From Rhodococcus sp. BP22 (lineage in GTDB: Bacteria; Actinomycetota; Actinomycetes; Mycobacteriales; Mycobacteriaceae): a stretch of 64,000 bases of DNA. The notes beneath the pieces were generated by a model, which searched no databases, was not told the DNA's origin, and saw only the letters and a list, made by a program, of their open reading frames with translations. Positions 21,601 through 27,056 of the stretch are shown here, piece after piece; position 1 is the first letter of the stretch, and each line of letters starts with the position of its first letter. The stretch lies in contig NZ_JACFTB010000006.1 of the NCBI RefSeq assembly GCF_014281965.1, forward strand, positions 1 to 64,000. Reading direction: 5' to 3'. Both the position numbers and the translations under genes were made by a program.

Positions 21601-24534
21601 CTGCGGTGCTCGGTATTTCTTGGCGCTGCTGAACACCGGCTCCGGCAACGCTTTTCGATCGAGCTTGCCGCTCGTGTTCAGCGGTAAGGCGTCGAGAACG
21701 ACGATCGCGGAAGGCACCATGTACGACGGAAGCGATCGGGACGCGAACTCGGTGCCCTCGGCCGCGTCGAGCGCAGCGCCTGGACCGGGCACCACGTAGG
21801 CGACGAGTTGCTCGCCGGTCGCAGTGGGAACGACGAGTGCGACGGCCTGCGAGATGGATTGGTGTGCAAGAAGAACCGTCTCGATTTCACCGAGTTCGAT
21901 GCGCTGCCCACGAAATTTGACCTGGAAGTCGGTGCGCCCGATGTAGTCGATGGTGCCGTCCGCGCGCCAACGCACGAGATCGCCGGTGCGGTACATCCGC
22001 TCCCCCGCGCTCCCGAAAGGGTTGGCGACGAAACGGTCCGAGCTCAAATCTGGTCGGCCCACGTATCCGCGAGCCAACTGCACGCCCGCCAGATAGAGTT
22101 CGCCGCTTTCTCCGATCGGGCTGGGCCGGAGCAGGCCGTCGAGTACCAAAGCCCTGGTGTTCCATTCGGGAACTCCGATGGGAACAGTTCTTTCGTCTTG
22201 TACACCACTTTCGTAGTACGTCACCGAGACCGCAGCTTCGGTGGGGCCGTACAAGTTGTGCAGCCCGGCATCGGTCAGCTCACGAAATGCTGCTGCTGTT
22301 TCCACCGGCAACGCTTCACCGATGACGAACACATGCCGCAGCGACCCGCATGTTCCGATCGGTGCGTTCGCGACGAACACCGTGAGCATCGACGGCACGA
22401 AGTCGGTGACGGTCACACTGTGTTCGGCGATCTTGTCCGCGACGTAGACCGAGTCCCGATGCCCGTCGGGAGTGGCCAGCACCATGGTGGCACCGACTTG
22501 GAGGGGCAGGAAGAAGCCCCACAGTGAGACGTCGAACGTTGTCGCCGTCTTTTGCAGGTAGACGTCGGTGGAGTCGAGTTCGTACTCCGAGCGCATCCAT
22601 TGGAGTTGGTTGTCGATCGCCGCGTGAGTGACTGCGACGCCCTTGGGTCGGCCGGTGGAACCCGAGGTGTAGATGACGTACGCGGTGTTGTCGAGTCGCA
22701 ACGGGGAGAGAAGATCACGCTCTTGAACGCGTGCCGAATTCAGCGCTGCGTAGTCGAGTAGGTCGACCTGGACCGTGTCGGTGCCGGCCGGCAGTTCAAC
22801 GCCGTCACGCGAGACGACGAGAACACAGAGTGGTTGCGCAGAGTCGAGAATGTATGCGGTGCGATCGGCGGGATGATCCGGATCGAGCGGTACCCATGCG
22901 CCTCCGGCTTCGACGATTGCATACATCGCAACGATCAGGTCGAGTGATCGACGAATGGACAACCCGACGAGTGTCTCCGGCCCTACGCCCTTGGCGATCA
23001 GCATCCGGGCAAGACCGCTCACGCGCGAACCGAGTTCGCCGTAGGTGAGCGACAAGCCTTCGTAGACGAGCGCTGTGCTCTCTGGATCGAGGTCGACGCG
23101 GGCATGGAAGTCCGACAGAAGTGTCCGTTGGACCAGCTCGTGTTCTGTCTCGTTCCAGATCTGCAGTACCGAGGCTCTCTCGTCTGCAGTGGTCAGCTCC
23201 AGGTCCCATACTCGGGCACTCGGCCCCACCGCGATGAACCGGTCGAGGAAGTCAGTGAAGCGTGCGTGATTGCGTGCCGATTCTTCGGAGTCGTACAGGT
23301 TCGGGTTCGACTCGAAATCGACGTGAGTCGTGCTGCCCGCGACGCTCTGATAGAGATTGAGCCCGAAATCCTCGATCAGGCCGGTGGACAGGATGTTGAT
23401 TCCGCCGACCATCGACCCGAAACGCAACTCGCTGAAGAACAGCATGATGTTGACCCAGGGTCCGAAGAACGACGCCTGGCCGCCGGCACCACCGGCGTCA
23501 CGGCGGATGTCTTCGTGGCGGTAACGCTGATGCCGAAGCGCACCGGTCACTTCGGTACCGATGCGTGCTAGAAGCTCTTCGACCGTGGTGTCTCTCGACA
23601 CGTCGAGACGCAGCGGGACGACATTGGAGACCATGCCACCGGAGCGGCGAAGTACTGCCGTGGTGCGAGCGGTGACCGGCAGGCTCAGGACGACGTCCTC
23701 GCGTCCGGTCATCTGTGCGAGGTAGGCCGCGAACGCGCTGATCACGACACTTGCCAGCGTTGCACCTGTCGCAGTGGTCAACTCTTCGATCCGCGCGCCT
23801 TGGAGCGGCGACAACGCCGTGGTGTCGATCTGACTGACGGGTGCGGGAGCCGCACTGCGACCGGCCAGGCTCGTCACAGAGTCGATCCCCGCCACTCGAT
23901 CCGCCCAGTACTCGCGGTCGGTCTCGAAGCGAGTCGAGTCCCGATATGCAACGTCGAGGTCGTAGACCTTGGTCAGGTCCGAGGACAGATTCTTCTTCGG
24001 CTCGGTGCCGTTCACGGCGGCGGTGTAGAGCTCCGCGACGCGATTCATGAACGTGACCGCACCGAATCCGTCGAGCACCACGTGATGGACGCGCTCGTAC
24101 CAGAAAAAGAGGTCGTCTTCGAGCTGCAGCACCGTCGCGGCGATCAACCGGTCGGTGAGCATGTCTATCGGAGCGCTGTAGTCGGCGCGCATCCACGCGT
24201 GCGCTACTGCTCGCGGGTCGTCCTCACCGCGTAGGTCGAGGTATCCGAGTTCGTCGTCGAGGGTGGGATCTACGTATTGGCGCGGTTCAGCATCGACTTC
24301 GACGATACGAACGAACCCGGACTGCATCTCGAGCGCGGCTTCGGACGACACTCGCTGCAGAAGGTCGATGTCGAGAGCACCACGTAGTTCGACGTACTGC
24401 GCGATGTTTGCAGGAACGGTCGGATCGACGTGTTGTGCGAACCACATCCCGAGCTGAGCAGGAGAGAGCGGAAACGACGACTCGCGGCCCCCCTGCGCAT
24501 CCTGACCTGACTCTGTCGAACCTAGCGGGTCCAA
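3682..24534 (-). CDS. Giant six-and-a-half-module non-ribosomal peptide synthetase (6950 aa)
   Basis: Assembles a peptide by thiotemplate chemistry in the cytosol. The start is TTG at 24534 behind GAGAGG. Domains: starter-type C at about 20-440 (HHVVLDG, close in pattern to EntF), then A-T followed by five C-A-T modules and a last C at about 6385-6815. Carrier serines lie near 1011, 2066, 3123, 4193, 5270 and 6335, all in GGNSL. Every C domain keeps HHxxxDG and every A domain keeps a GKLDR-like motif. No epimerisation, methylation or thioesterase domain is seen. Pocket codes aligned by hand to GrsA: A1 DVWDFILVS (unassigned), A2 DPLISGAIV (unassigned), A3 DVWHFSLVD (Ser), A4 DVWHFGLVD (Ser-like), A5 DFWNIGMVH (Thr), A6 DLWHLILVS (unassigned). 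The EntF-like starter C suggests an acyl or aryl cap, as in catecholate siderophores, but no DHB genes or MbtH are in view, so the product class is open. It ends C plus tail, with its partner A domain on the next protein. Confidence 0.95.
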   Translation of the reverse strand: MDPLGSTESGQDAQGGRESSFPLSPAQLGMWFAQHVDPTVPANIAQYVELRGALDIDLLQRVSSEAALEMQSGFVRIVEVDAEPRQYVDPTLDDELGYLDLRGEDDPRAVAHAWMRADYSAPIDMLTDRLIAATVLQLEDDLFFWYERVHHVVLDGFGAVTFMNRVAELYTAAVNGTEPKKNLSSDLTKVYDLDVAYRDSTRFETDREYWADRVAGIDSVTSLAGRSAAPAPVSQIDTTALSPLQGARIEELTTATGATLASVVISAFAAYLAQMTGREDVVLSLPVTARTTAVLRRSGGMVSNVVPLRLDVSRDTTVEELLARIGTEVTGALRHQRYRHEDIRRDAGGAGGQASFFGPWVNIMLFFSELRFGSMVGGINILSTGLIEDFGLNLYQSVAGSTTHVDFESNPNLYDSEESARNHARFTDFLDRFIAVGPSARVWDLELTTADERASVLQIWNETEHELVQRTLLSDFHARVDLDPESTALVYEGLSLTYGELGSRVSGLARMLIAKGVGPETLVGLSIRRSLDLIVAMYAIVEAGGAWVPLDPDHPADRTAYILDSAQPLCVLVVSRDGVELPAGTDTVQVDLLDYAALNSARVQERDLLSPLRLDNTAYVIYTSGSTGRPKGVAVTHAAIDNQLQWMRSEYELDSTDVYLQKTATTFDVSLWGFFLPLQVGATMVLATPDGHRDSVYVADKIAEHSVTVTDFVPSMLTVFVANAPIGTCGSLRHVFVIGEALPVETAAAFRELTDAGLHNLYGPTEAAVSVTYYESGVQDERTVPIGVPEWNTRALVLDGLLRPSPIGESGELYLAGVQLARGYVGRPDLSSDRFVANPFGSAGERMYRTGDLVRWRADGTIDYIGRTDFQVKFRGQRIELGEIETVLLAHQSISQAVALVVPTATGEQLVAYVVPGPGAALDAAEGTEFASRSLPSYMVPSAIVVLDALPLNTSGKLDRKALPEPVFSSAKKYRAPQTRVEYVVAGVFEDVLGASHVGLDEDFFELGGNSLIATQLVTRVGTALGIRLGVRELFEAPTVGALASRAETAIEQGSAGPPLTAGPRPDVLPLSLAQQRMWFLNRFDPDTAAYNLPFMVRLTGDVNEVALSQAFADVVARHETLRTVYPQVDDAPQQLILRTEDVLSDLSAATVDENSLATELVEFARGGFDVAVAAPIRIALFRISDTEYVLAMVLHHIAADGSSFGPLARDMMAAYEARSNGRAPVWAPLPIQYADYALWQRRLLGLESDSASLSAQQIEFWVQELDELPDQLDLPSDRPRPSVATNGGAKSRFTIDARIHRGLTTVARAHQASLFMVVQAAYAVLLSRLSGTTDISIGAPIAGRAHEQLDDIIGMFVNTLVLRARVEPHDSFDELLDQVRNTNLSAFAHADIPFERLVEVLNPARSTARHPLFQVALSLEKARVSELSFAGLQVTAQELDVPIAKFDLQLWLTEHQDDSGEPGRIEATFEYATDLFDASTIEGFADRFLRILEAIVADASVPLGAIDILAPDESETLTTIHGGRVESRRLLPEFLAAGVSVNPDGIAVHTSVETVTYRELDELTDRYARYLIDRGVGPESVVALAFPRSLEMVVSMWAVAKAGAAWVPVDPEYPVDRVRHMLSDSGALIGITSSARVDELPGTCEWWAIDDAEFEGAVAGYPAVGVSDEDRTAPLRLDHPAYIIYTSGSTGLPKGVSVTHRGLSGLIDQSVDLYRVTPASRFLHVISPSFDPSVLEWALTASAGATLVVAPPSIIGGPELHRLLADVAVTHAIITPAVLGSVDPVGLDDLELLSVGGEASAADLIARWAPGRRFFNAYGPTETTIVSTRGELFVGEPITVGRPVPGVGALILDSRLQPVPAGVAGELYLSGDAVARGYYKRAGLTSDRFVADPYSNAGTRMYRTGDIVRWTKDFAIEYVGRSDFQVKVRGFRIELGEIDAALETFPAVTFAATLGREMHSGQTALVSYVHGSVGIDKDELSEHVARLLPNYMVPSVIVVLDEIPLTPIGKLDRRALPEPELGISFRQFRAPTTPIEETVATVFSDVLGVPVVGLDDDFFELGGNSLLATQVVSRLGVALDASVPVRMVFEASSVALLAVRVEQAAGEGGRIPLVASTRPEHVPLSLAQQRMWFLNRFDTDSTAYNIPFALRLTGELDVAALQVAIMDVIDRHESLRTVYPDTADGPRQCILDAAQTVPNLMPIQTSAADIQRQVFALASTTFDVTVNVPIQARLFEIGPREHVVAMVVHHISADGWSMGPLARDIMIAYAARTAWEHPAWLPLAVQYADYSVWQRSVLGSEKDSTSLISSQVRYWADMLAGLPDQLDLPTDHPRPNRQSYKGSSVRFEIPAHTHRELSVLAHAHNASLFMVVHGALAVLLSRLSGTNDIAIGTPVAGRGDAALDDLVGMFVNTLVLRTDVDASTSFSEQIGRAREVALGAFGHADLPFERLVEVLNPTRSQARHPLFQVMLSFENLTRTHVELPGLSVDSVALDAEVAKFDLQLNVVESIGDDGRGQGMSAEFTYAIDLFDAETVRSFASRFVRILETVVADSSVAVGDIDLLDTGERERVVSTWNRTRHDVAPGLTLVNLFDRQVEATPEASALVYEDETLTYSEFDSRANRLARHLISIGVGPDMLVGLAIGRSVELLVGMYAIVKAGAGYVPVDPTQPTERNEYIIATASPVCVLSTTRDHLELGDIDVIDIDTLDVDGYSNAPVSDDDRVRPLRESNTAYAIFTSGSTGRPKGVAVAHSAIVNRLLWMQNEYPIDAADVVLQKTPSTFDVSVWEFFWALQNGASVVIAAPDGHRDAAYLLELVQREQVSVAHFVPSMLAVFVPEVEVRRAAGGSLRLVFASGEALAPTTAQSLRRALPRVALHNLYGPTEAAVDVTYHPVSDVDTVVMPIGMPVWNTSVFVLDARLSPVPVGVAGELYLAGAQLARGYVGRPDLTADRFVADPFAQSGSRMYRTGDVVRWNRGGELEYIGRSDSQVKLRGLRIELGEIEAVLLENTSIQQAAVSVRGEQLVAYVVTAPDTDLRPVREMLASRLAEYMVPSVFVPLAEFPLGATGKLDRRALPDPVHVQREYREPVSPTEQAVARVFAEVLDATEVGLDDDFFELGGNSLIATRVVTRLGAALDAEIGVRTLFENPSVDALARALAERAGAGRRKPLVPQVRPELVPLSLAQQRMWFLNRFDTASGVNNIPVAVRLSGLLDRQALNVAVADVLERHESLRTIFPEVDGSGHQLILPTSQVIPDLAPIEISGDDVFSVLEDVATTGFDVTVEVPLRARLFEISPTEHLLVLVVHHISTDGFSMGPLTRDIMTAYIARSEGVQPNWLPLPVQYADYSLWQRDMLGHEDDPESLLAQQQNYWQSALAGIPAQLDLPVDHPRPAIASNQGAGVSFLVDQGTVDVLNDLAHRHTSSLFMVMHSAFAVLLARLSGTEDIVVGTPVAGRGESALDDLIGMFVNTLVLRTPVDRRARFDEVLAATRTTDLQAFANADVPFERLVEVLNPARSQARHPLFQVMLSFQNMELTNLELPGLSVSMVDFETKGSKFDLQLTMSQKTDEHGTDAGLSCLFTYATDLFDAATVEAMAARFQRILRAIEVDPAIIVGDIDFQEPEEYNQLVRTVNDTEHAVDSTQTLASLFDAQVGRTPNATALVLASETDAPSPVLTYAEFDARANALARYLVGRGVGPESTVALVARRSFELLIGMYAIIKSGAAYVPLDPDQPASRNEHILATARPVLVLATEETANSITADAPVCVFDKLDLSDVSTSAITDTDRTRPLRPDNPAYLIFTSGSTGLPKGVSISHRAIVNQMLWRQEIYRLTDSDVLIQKTPATFDVSVWEFFWGLENGASLVIAPHDAHRDPGRITRIIEREQVTLAHFVPSVLSVYVTDVDTDACRSLRLLFVGGEAFTPSAVARVRKVFPGAELHDLYGPAETAVDVTFHEVTDVDTETVPIGVPLWNTRAYVLDQRLHSVPAGVLGELYIGGVQLARGYASRPDLTAERFVADPFGENGSRLYRTGDVVRWNSAGELEYVGRSDFQVKLRGQRVELGEIESSVRVGAENIDDAVVVVHSDSRAGDRLIAYVVPRPGHVVDTESLRAAVKMSLPSYMVPSAFVTLDTFPLNASGKLDRRALPVPSAEVAQFRAPVTPIEEIVAQVFTNVLGTARVGLDDDFFELGGNSLVAMQLVSRLGTALDSSVGVRELFENSTVGALAASVERKAGTGGRKALGPQNRPALIPLSLAQQRMWFLNRFDPESAVNNIPAAIRLTGALDVAALAAAVGDLTSRHESLRTVYPDHDGSGYQKILSVGEVTLDLTPVDVSADELPKRMYELAATGFDVTLHVPFRTQLFRIGAHEHVLMFVAHHIAADGFSMSPLARDVMTAYVARSEGHDPGWPMLEVQYADFAIWQREVLGSESDPGSLLAQQETFWRDALAGLPDEVTLPTDRPRGETASGHGAMVSFDVTADVHRRLSELARENNASLFMVVHSAVAVMLARMSATDDIAIGTPIAGRGDAALDDVIGMFVNTLVLRTDVNAATTFSELLATAREVDLAAFAHSDIPFERLVEVLNPERSQVRHPLVQVLLAFQNIRRTGFDLPGLTVAPVEVDAATARADLQLTVTESAAADGTPDGLQVFWTYATDLYDRGTVEEFGARLLRVLDAVVEDEHIVIGEIDLLGAEERVLVTSTWAGVDGIDPSVSTLAEMFDQQILRAPQSTAVVFGEERLSYRELDDRSNRLARHLMSVGVGPESLVAVALPRSVELVVTLLAVIKAGGGYVPVDPTNPPDRIAYVLADAAPTALVTWSGRDFSVPAGLDCVEIDAVDLSVFGSAAVNDVERARPLRPTDVAYVIYTSGSTGRPKGVVVPHVAVARLMANTDGLFEFDSNDVWTLFHSYAFDFSVWELWGPLLHGGTLVVVDYFTSRSPEAFRELLIRENVTVLNQTPSAFYQLAEVDRVGAAGEGRLQLRYVIFGGEALELRRLSDWFDRHGENGPELVNMYGITETTVHVSHRRIDRELVSSATGSVVGAAIPGLRVYVLDSRLAPVPVGVAGEMYVAGGTLARGYLGRTDLTATRFLANPFSGTTAHAAGSLMYRTGDVARWTIDGDLEFVGRADDQVKIRGFRIELGEIESALSSQDSVGQVAVVVRTDRHDTHQLVAYVVPVVGSSIDVQNLRTEVSAVLPEYMIPSAFVVVSEIPLTVNGKLDRRALPEPVFEVREFRAPSTPIEEIVAEIFADLLGVDRVGVDDDFFELGGNSLIATRVVSRIGAAVDSVVPVRALFESRTVERLALEVERSGKSGRVSLVARTRPNEIPLSLSQRRMWFLNRFDPTSTAYLVPFALRLSGELDVAALGAAVADLISRHESLRTVYPESENGPVQKILHPSRSIPDLPISDIAPDAVSEHIAVLASTQFDVTTAVPMRIELYRISATEHVLAMVAHHISVDGVSVGPLARDLMTAYAARATGTEPGWTPLPVQYADFSLWQSDVLGSEEDANSTAAQQISYWTDALADLPDELTLPSDRARPATQSFAGGSVEFDIDAELHERLRDVARKRGGTLFMAVHAAFAGLLSRLSGTGDIAVGTPIAGRGDRALDDLIGMFVNTLVLRTKVDGALPFNELIDRAREVDLGAFANADVPFERLVEVLNPVRSTARHPLFQVGFSFQNQGITEVALPGLDIAALDIESGVAQFDLHLIVVDRYSESGVPAGMSAEFTYAKDLFDHATVSTIATRFVRLLEAVVDRPDARIGDIDVLGIAERELVLESWNSTDHPIDGEATLVSLFDEQVAIRPDSTAVVEGDQRWTFLEFDSRVNRLARYLIARGVGPETLTALAIRRSADLVVAMFAVAKTGGAYVPLDPDQPLERIEYILETAGPILLLSKSGDGSPLSDHPVLDVPMADIEGLDLSVYSDAPITDSERQAPLRAGNAAYVIFTSGSTGRPKGVAVTHAAIVNQLMWKRMEFDLGSQDSILLKTSATFDLSVWEFWSAPTSGATLVIAGPDEHRDPARVNDIIRKESITTLHLVPSMLTALMVDGDGALPSSLKRVLAIGEALPGDTARRFVEHNDGALFNLYGPTEAAVSVTSHRVRPDESARVPIGRPEWNTQAYVLDTRLHPVPTGTIGELYLAGEQLARGYLGRPDLTAERFVANPFDPSGGRLYRSGDLAFWDAHGELVFAGRSDFQVKIRGFRIELGEIEAAMRALDALADSAVILHSDALTGDRLVGYLVPSESRTIDIDEVRTALGTSLPSYMVPSHFVVLRSLPLNANGKLDRAALPAPVFESNEFRAPTDPVEQIVARVYSELLGVARVGLDDDFFALGGNSLVATQLVARLGAALNASISVRSVFEAPTVGALAARVESHVGQGARVPLVARPRPEAVSLSLAQQRMWTLNQVDRASDAYNIPVAIRLSGALDVTALRAAVGDLFRRHEILRTRYPDTDHGPVQSVVPMSEVLPGLEVREISAADVPAVVGDVVTAGFDVAAEVPVRAELFSISETNETEFVLVFVAHHISADGFSMRPLIRDVMTAYVARTAGDAPLWTELPVQYADYALWQREVLGSEDDPDSVLSKQIDYWAEALVGAPEQIALPTDFPRPARASLRGGRSEFTVPSDIAARVQKTAREHNATVFMVVHGALAVLLSKLSGDQDITVGTPVAGRGDAALDDLVGMFVNTLVLRTKVSPSTTFADLLTEVRETDLSAFANADVPFERVVEVAGHKRSAAYSPLFQVMLTFQNLATGTFALPGLEVSALESGLEQAKVDLQLTAVERFDESGDLIGIDAVFNYATSLFESKTIELFAQRFTRVLDLLTSDPSSVIRAVDMRSEAERAEPAPKPKTIDDLPELVSAAAAVAASSIAVSHAGTSVTFGQLDEKLSAVSKSTGGALKPEAVLSVALTGLLPGILPALGADGFAATVASLISDAQSLIADPGGSGVSMQ
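3685..3987 (-). other. C-terminal A-domain-like tail of the upstream NRPS (putative docking element)
   Basis: The last 101 residues (6850-6950) follow the final C domain. They start like an A-domain N-terminus (SIAVSHAGTSVTFGQL, then PEAV and LLPG) but stop long before any A3 core motif. The first 71 residues align ungapped with residues 18-88 of the next NRPS, 31 identical by eye. It is not a complete truncated A domain left by a frameshift, because the next gene supplies a full A domain after its own copy of the fragment. Confidence 0.6.
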
Positions 24535-24914
24535 TCGAAGCCTCTCTTTCCCACAATCACACGCCCCTGATCGACTTCTGAATGCAGAGGTCGATCAAGC
24601 ACCGAATACAACAGTCTCATTCTTCGCTGCGCAGTCGAAAAGAACGCACACCGATCAGAGCCAAGTTACCTTGCAGTACATCTCCGAATCCGGTTGCGAT
24701 CGTTACATCTGCTTACTGATCCGCTGGGCCCCCGCCGGCGACATCGTTACGGTCGGCCGAACGCTCGGCGGTATGCACGAGCCGGCGATCTGAGATCACG
24801 CCACCGTTCTTCTTCCCTGAATTCGGCACCGGTCCAATCTACAGTGCTGCCGACGATCGACTCCAACTCGGCGAGGCCTGTGCAGGCATCCGCCAGTATT
24901 GCCATCCCGCGAGA
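24535..24914. other. Non-coding leader/promoter region of the NRPS operon
   Basis: 380 bp without a convincing gene, between the NRPS start and the stop of the TetR gene. It must hold the NRPS promoter unless transcription reads through from the upstream run. It contains the hairpin at 24568-24597. No clear IdeR/DmdR iron box was found, although a siderophore assembly line would be expected to have one. A plus-strand open frame starting at 24694 has no recognisable features. Confidence 0.6.
24568..24597 (-). promoter_or_regulatory. 13-bp-arm inverted repeat ahead of the NRPS
   Basis: Arms TGATCGAC-x-TCTG and CAGA-x-GTCGATCA pair around a 4-base AATG centre, with one G-T position in each arm. 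The element ends 33 bases before the TTG start and just upstream of the ribosome binding site, so it could be an operator or a leader hairpin in the mRNA. There is no U-run after it, which argues against a terminator. Confidence 0.6.
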
Positions 24915-25529
24915 CTATCGACTACCACCGACAATTCTGCGTGCGATCGTCAGATACACCGCTGCGAGTTCTGGCGCCGAGAGTGGACCTTCGGGCCGAT
25001 ACCATCCTGCGATTCCGACGCACAATGTCGTCACCGCCCGAGAGGCATCCTCCGGATGCTCGGTGTCGAAGTCGCCCGACTCGACGCCGTCGTGGACGAT
25101 CGTGTCGAGCAAGCGCTGTTGCTCGTCGCGTTGAGCTATGTACGCACTGCGGTTGCCGGCTTCGAGGCTGCGGATCTCGGTCGATCCGATGAACGCCTGG
25201 TCCCGGCGATACATGTGGAACAAGAGCAACGAAGTGACGACGGCATCGAACCGGGCGCTGGGCGAGGTCCCAGCTTCTGCTTCCGCGATCCTCGACCGTT
25301 GGAGCAAATCGGCCATGGCGGCCTTCATCAGCCCCACCAGAAGGGCCTGCTTCGACGGAAAATGGTGATACAGCCCTGGAACGGACAGTCCGGCGCGAGC
25401 TGCGATCTCACGCACCGAAGCCCCGTGGTAACCCTGCTCGACGAACGCGGCGAGGGCCGCAGCCAGTGGCGCGGAGAGCACCGAGCCCTCGTAGATGCGC
25501 CAACCGCCTCGCTCCGCATCTCCACTCAT
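24915..25529 (-). CDS. TetR/AcrR-family transcriptional regulator
   Basis: 204-residue repressor-type protein. The N-terminal helix-turn-helix at about residues 25-65 has the family pattern (VREIAARAGLSVPGLYHHFPSK). The C-terminal ligand-binding half is all-helical and unassigned. Its ATG overlaps the stop of the upstream amidohydrolase gene by four bases, so it is the last gene of that operon and may autoregulate it. In rhodococci TetR proteins near CoA ligases often sense acyl-CoA or the acid substrate, but the ligand cannot be read from the sequence. It also sits directly upstream of the NRPS promoter, so NRPS control is possible though less well supported. Confidence 0.88.
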   Translation of the reverse strand: MSGDAERGGWRIYEGSVLSAPLAAALAAFVEQGYHGASVREIAARAGLSVPGLYHHFPSKQALLVGLMKAAMADLLQRSRIAEAEAGTSPSARFDAVVTSLLLFHMYRRDQAFIGSTEIRSLEAGNRSAYIAQRDEQQRLLDTIVHDGVESGDFDTEHPEDASRAVTTLCVGIAGWYRPEGPLSAPELAAVYLTIARRIVGGSR

Positions 25530-26983
25530 AGTGGACCAGCCTGCTCGAATGTGACCTTTCCTGCGCGGACAGTGGCCAGAATCGGATCCGCGCGGAGGTC
25601 ACGGTTTCCCAGATTCGCGGGGTGTTCGGCCAGTATCACCAGATCTGCCGCATCCCCGACGTCGACCGATCGACGGCCACCGCACGCCGCGGCCAAGGCG
25701 ACGTCCAGCGGTAACGCCTCCTCGACCTGCCACGACCGGCGATCGTCGTCGGTACGCCACACGGCATCGGCGACGGCTTCGAGCGGCGACGGCGCGCTGA
25801 CCGGGGCGTCGGAGCCGAACAGCAGCTCTACGCCCGCGCGATGCAGCGAGGCGTACGGGTAGGAGATCGAGGCTCGACCGCTCCACAGCTCGTCGGCGAC
25901 GTCACGGTCGCTCATCGCATGCTGAGGCTGGATGGATGCTGCGACGCCTGCCGCGGCGAACCGCTGCACGTCGGCAGGCAGGACCTGTTGAGCATGCTCG
26001 ATCCGCCCGCCGGTTCCGATGGCCTCGAACGCGTCCAGTGCAAGTGAGTTCGCGCGGTCACCGATAGCGTGAACGGCCGGTTGGATCCCGCCTTCGGATG
26101 CCTGTCGCATCAGTGCGCGAAGGTTTGCGGGTGTCTCGAGAAGTAGGCCGGTTCCGGAACCATCGGGATACGCGTCGTGACAGCATGCGGTTCGGGTGTT
26201 CAGTGAACCGTCGAACATCACTTTCAGCGGGCCGAGTGAAAGATTCCGCTCGTCACCGATGCGATCACCGGTCCTCGCGCCGAGGTACAACTCGTGTTCG
26301 AGCCATTCCGGCCACACCGCGATGGATATGTCGACGGATGACTGCCCGACGTCGGCGCGACGTAGCCAGACAGCTCTGTTGTCCGCGTACTCGAAATCGG
26401 TCACGGCGGTGATGCCTCGTCGGGCCAATTCGGCGGTGGCGTCGAGGACGCTGCGATCGCCGTGCTCGGTATCGGCAAGCCGGTCGAGAGCACCGAGACC
26501 TTCCATGCAGTCGTGATCGCGCAATATCCCCGTCGGATGATCGATGGACAGTTCGGCCAGAAGTGCCGGACTGAGCCACAGCGTGTGCAGATCCATGCTC
26601 GTGATTGCCACGAGGCGGTCCGGTAGGGCCCTCTGCAGCGCATCCTTGTGTGGCACGTCGGGCCACAGTGCGTCCCGAAAACCTTGGGCGCGCAGTATCC
26701 CGCGCCCGTACCGCTCCTCGGAGTGCACAAGGATGTCCACGACGGCAGCGGCAGAATCTGATTCCGAGACATCGATCCGCGTCAACGATGCGGCCCACTG
26801 CGTCAGATGCACGTGATTGTCCACGAAACTGGGCAACAGCGCCCCTCCTCGACCGTCGAGGATCCCACCCTCGACAGCGCGCGAAGCACTCCCGGACGGG
26901 GTCACCTCGGCGATCCGACCACCGACCGTCTGCACTTCGAAGGTCGGGCCGCCCGCGGCGAGAACCACGTTTCTGATCAGCAC
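25526..26983 (-). CDS. Amidohydrolase 3 / YtcJ-like metal-dependent hydrolase
   Basis: 485 residues, the usual length of the family. Metal-binding landmarks of the amidohydrolase barrel are visible: NHVHL near residue 57, HAIGDRAN in the middle, EHAQ after it and FGSDAPV near 395. The protein probably hydrolyses an amide or imide bond of a small compound in the cytosol; the substrate is unknown. It overlaps the TetR gene by four bases and follows the acetoacetyl-CoA synthetase gene by 73 bases, so it could supply an acid to the CoA ligases next to it. No signal peptide is present. Confidence 0.85.
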   Translation of the reverse strand: MLIRNVVLAAGGPTFEVQTVGGRIAEVTPSGSASRAVEGGILDGRGGALLPSFVDNHVHLTQWAASLTRIDVSESDSAAAVVDILVHSEERYGRGILRAQGFRDALWPDVPHKDALQRALPDRLVAITSMDLHTLWLSPALLAELSIDHPTGILRDHDCMEGLGALDRLADTEHGDRSVLDATAELARRGITAVTDFEYADNRAVWLRRADVGQSSVDISIAVWPEWLEHELYLGARTGDRIGDERNLSLGPLKVMFDGSLNTRTACCHDAYPDGSGTGLLLETPANLRALMRQASEGGIQPAVHAIGDRANSLALDAFEAIGTGGRIEHAQQVLPADVQRFAAAGVAASIQPQHAMSDRDVADELWSGRASISYPYASLHRAGVELLFGSDAPVSAPSPLEAVADAVWRTDDDRRSWQVEEALPLDVALAAACGGRRSVDVGDAADLVILAEHPANLGNRDLRADPILATVRAGKVTFEQAGPL

Positions 26984-27056
26984 CTCCGGACTCTAGAACA
27001 CTCTTGCCGTGAAAGCGTGGGCCGGCCGAGTGGGAACCTTTGACGAAGCTGAAGCA

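Noticed and set aside
3682..24534. Repeat array or assembly-collapsed duplication within the giant NRPS
   Set aside because: The repeating units are diverged C-A-T modules with different pocket codes and an unbroken frame, as expected for a real megasynthase.
24661..24690. Possible IdeR/DmdR iron box (AGGTAACTT-like) upstream of the NRPS
   Set aside because: Only one weak half-site resemblance and no proper TTAGGTTAGGCTAACCTAA-like symmetry.
24694..25134. Plus-strand 146-codon open frame in the NRPS leader and across the TetR 3' end
   Set aside because: Overlaps the TetR gene antisense, is Arg/Ser rich, and has no recognisable motif or ribosome site.
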